Shown: piece by piece, positions 62,466 to 64,000 of the stretch
How the letters are laid out: each line of letters opens with the position of its first letter
Numbering within the stretch: position 1 is the first letter of the stretch
Source of the DNA: Candidatus Nitrosopumilus sp.
Lineage (GTDB): Archaea > Thermoproteota > Nitrososphaeria > Nitrososphaerales > Nitrosopumilaceae
Length of the DNA stretch: 64,000 bases
Assembly (NCBI GenBank): GCA_003331425.1
Contig: QOOS01000002.1
Coordinates: 1-64,000, forward strand
Direction of reading: 5' to 3'
Translations under genes and position numbers: made by a program
The notes under the pieces: generated by a model
Database searches by the model: none
The model's input: only the letters and a program-made list of their open reading frames with translations
Told to the model about the DNA's origin: nothing

Positions 62466-62492
62466 TCATTTTTCTATTTTTTTATTTTTTAA
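62466..62492 (+). terminator. T-rich terminator after pstS
   Basis: Runs of T (CATTTTTCTATTTTTTTATTT) immediately follow the pstS stop, the usual form of archaeal termination signals, with no stem needed. Confidence 0.5.
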
Positions 62493-62563
62493 GAAATCAT
62501 TGTTATGAGGATCAATTAATTTAAAACAAATTCAATTTTATAACAAAATAAAAACCATTTTAA

Positions 62564-62776
62564 AAAATCAACCATGTAGTATTTGCAATATTTGTAATTC
62601 CTGCAAGAACGACCCATGCCATTACAGGTACAATCATGGGTTCTGGCGCTGCTAGAAGAAAACGTGCAGTTAGATGGAAAGTAAGCAGACAAATTGTTTT
62701 CTCATGGGTAATTACAATTCCTGGTGCAGATGTAATGGTAATTGGATTTACATATGTGATTCACTTATTCGTATAA
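62564..62776 (+). pseudogene. Remnant of a PiT-family phosphate permease (C-terminal end)
   Basis: The frame is open from 62564 to TAA at 62774-62776. It encodes HAITGTIMGSGAARRKRAVRW and VFSWVITIPGADVMVIGF, the conserved last helices of PiT Na+/H+:phosphate symporters. The other 300 or so residues are missing and no start codon fits. It is therefore a decayed 3' end of a low-affinity phosphate transporter, next to the high-affinity pst genes. It fills most of the 62461-62823 gap. Confidence 0.75.
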
Positions 62777-62823
62777 CTTTACATTGATTTTTATTTCGAC
62801 AATTTTGCCCACAAACATTACTA

Positions 62824-63906
62824 ATGGATATTTTACAACTAATTCAAGCTAATCTTCTTACTCCGATTATTCTATTTTTCTTGTTTGGAATTATTGCAGC
62901 TAGAATAAAATCTGACTTAAAAATCCCTGATGCAATATCTGAATTCTTACCCATCTATCTTTTAGCTGCAATTGGACTTCATGGTGGTATTGAGATGCGA
63001 AATACGGGATTTGAAAATATGCTTGTGCCAATGTTTGTTGCAATTGGACTTTCTTTATTATTTACACTTAATCATTATCAAATTTTACGGAGATTAGGTA
63101 AATTCAATCTCTTTGATTCGTATGCACTGGCATCAACTTATGGAGCAGTTGGTGCAGTACATTTCTCTGTAGGTTTATCCTTTTTGAAAAATCAAGGCGT
63201 AACTTCTGAAGGATATATTGCCGCAATTCTTGCAGTTCTTGAACCTCTTGCTTTCATTTTGGCAATATTTATGACAAATATGGCAGTATCAAAACAGATC
63301 AGAGCAAAAAGAAAATCTGTTGGAGATGATGCTTCAACTGACATTGATGTTGGACTAAATGAAACAAAAACAAAACTTTCCAAAGTATTACATGAGTCCA
63401 TTACTGGTAAAGCAATTGTAATTCTTCTTGGTAGTATTGTAATTGGTTACATAATTGGTGAGGAAGGTTTTGAACCAATTAAAATTGTATTTGATGAAAT
63501 GTTTACTGGTGCAATTGTAATTTTTATGATTGAAATGGGTATCATTGCTGGTCAGAGATTAGGCGATATCAAAAAAGTAGGAATCTTTCTTACTGCTTTT
63601 GCAATTCTAATACCTACATTCAATGGAGTAATTGGTGTTTTAGTTTCAACTGCTATAGGATTGAGCCTAGGTGGTTCGGTAATGTTTGGTTTACTTCTTG
63701 CTAGTGCATCTTTTATTGCAGCTCCCGCAGTTTTACGTCAGGCAATTCCTCAGGCAAAGCCCAGTCTATACATTACATCTGCATTAGGAATAACTTTCCC
63801 CTATAACATCATCGTTACCTTGCCTTTGTTATTTGCATTATCTACAATACTTCATTCAGGTGAAACGATAGACTTATTCAATTTCATTACTGGAGGATTG
63901 ATATGA
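62824..63906 (+). CDS. sbtA: Sodium-dependent bicarbonate transporter (SbtA family)
   Basis: 360 aa with about ten membrane helices in two inverted halves. LLAAIGLHGGIEMRNTGFEN near residue 47 and ASTYGAVGAVHFSVGLSFLK near 104 are SbtA/DUF897 marks. The loop near 170 (KRKSVGDDASTDIDVG) is the cytosolic bridge. In cyanobacteria SbtA imports HCO3- with Na+. An autotrophic ammonia oxidiser using the 3-hydroxypropionate/4-hydroxybutyrate cycle also consumes bicarbonate, so the role would fit. Overlaps the following PII-like gene (ATGA). Confidence 0.87.
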   Translation: MDILQLIQANLLTPIILFFLFGIIAARIKSDLKIPDAISEFLPIYLLAAIGLHGGIEMRNTGFENMLVPMFVAIGLSLLFTLNHYQILRRLGKFNLFDSYALASTYGAVGAVHFSVGLSFLKNQGVTSEGYIAAILAVLEPLAFILAIFMTNMAVSKQIRAKRKSVGDDASTDIDVGLNETKTKLSKVLHESITGKAIVILLGSIVIGYIIGEEGFEPIKIVFDEMFTGAIVIFMIEMGIIAGQRLGDIKKVGIFLTAFAILIPTFNGVIGVLVSTAIGLSLGGSVMFGLLLASASFIAAPAVLRQAIPQAKPSLYITSALGITFPYNIIVTLPLLFALSTILHSGETIDLFNFITGGLI

Positions 63907-64000
63907 AACTATACAATGTAAAATTACTTACCATCACTTGTGAGATATTGGCACAAGAAAATATTCTTGAAATTTTAAAGAAACATGAAATTACAGGTTA
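63903..64000 (+). CDS. sbtB: PII-like protein SbtB, 5' part (cut by window end)
   Basis: The ATG at 63903 overlaps the sbtA stop, and the frame is open to the window end. The visible 32 residues (KLYNVKLLTITCEILAQENI and LKKHEITG) match the first strand and helix of PII-like SbtB, which binds adenine nucleotides including cAMP and gates SbtA. Only the N-terminal third is in view, so the call depends on context. Confidence 0.7.
   Translation, partial: MKLYNVKLLTITCEILAQENILEILKKHEITG

Overview
The window is AT-rich archaeal chromosome. It most resembles a marine ammonia-oxidising thaumarchaeote (Nitrososphaerota, Nitrosopumilus-like). The support is indirect: archaeal ribosomal/SecY and exosome superoperons, Cbf5, SBDS, Rpo3, Nob1, KEOPS Pcc1, prefoldin, F420 biosynthesis, TATA boxes about 25 nt before many start codons, and PstS with a CFI-box C-terminus. 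No amo genes or 16S rRNA lie in the window, so the assignment is inference. Genes are dense, with frequent ATGA/TTGA overlaps.

Layout. 1-8.1 kb (+): end of an EP-repeat protein, argF, uL18-uS5-uL30-uL15-SecY-Adk-EMC3/DUF106-Cmk-Cbf5. 8.2-11.7 kb: intron-bearing tRNA-Ser(GGA), LhgO-like oxidase, small conserved proteins, a 2-hydroxyacid dehydrogenase and a Cys-rich microprotein. 11.8-20.8 kb: 2-oxoacid:ferredoxin oxidoreductase (gamma-alpha fusion plus beta), CofE, and two isopropylmalate dehydratase-type enzymes side by side, one archaeal-type and one bacterial-type. 20.8-23.5 kb (-): nucleotidyltransferase, uS9-uL13-eL18-Rpo3. 23.6-28.1 kb (+): SBDS-Rrp4-Rrp41-Rrp42-eL43-Pcc1-prefoldin beta-XPF. 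28.1-36.1 kb: SIMPL protein, Nob1, NAD kinase, sulfurtransferase/ferredoxin group, GT2 synthase and a long coiled-coil protein. 36.1-38.3 kb: a zinc microprotein with a palindromic operator candidate, a likely C/D-box sRNA, and a cation/proton antiporter.

38.3-45.7 kb looks like an accessory island. A 23-bp copy of the 3' end of tRNA-Gly(GCC), with one mismatch, sits at 38292 and the intact tRNA at 45636. Between them are three copies of a promoter/leader repeat each followed by a micro-ORF, two Lys-rich basic proteins, a CHAD protein, two thymidylate-kinase-like proteins (one with an altered Walker A), a Ppx/GppA enzyme and a SixA phosphatase. This reads as a polyphosphate-related locus. PurE and a NUMOD3-repeat protein follow. 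No integrase was seen.

45.7-55.8 kb holds uL16/L10e, EndA, an orphan PLD-like fragment beside tRNA-Glu, hypothetical proteins, a secreted protein with C-terminal tandem repeats, an F420/FMN split-barrel protein, a PRC-barrel protein and a drug-type ABC exporter. 55.7-62.8 kb is a phosphate regulon: pstC-pstA-pstB-phoU facing an AbrB-PhoU regulator and pstS, with inverted repeats in the control regions and the decayed C-terminal end of a PiT phosphate permease after pstS. The window ends in an sbtA-sbtB bicarbonate-uptake pair, which would suit an autotroph.

No CRISPR array, insertion sequence, transposase, rRNA gene or Orc1/Cdc6 origin gene was found. All family names come from reading the translations and motifs; no database search was run.
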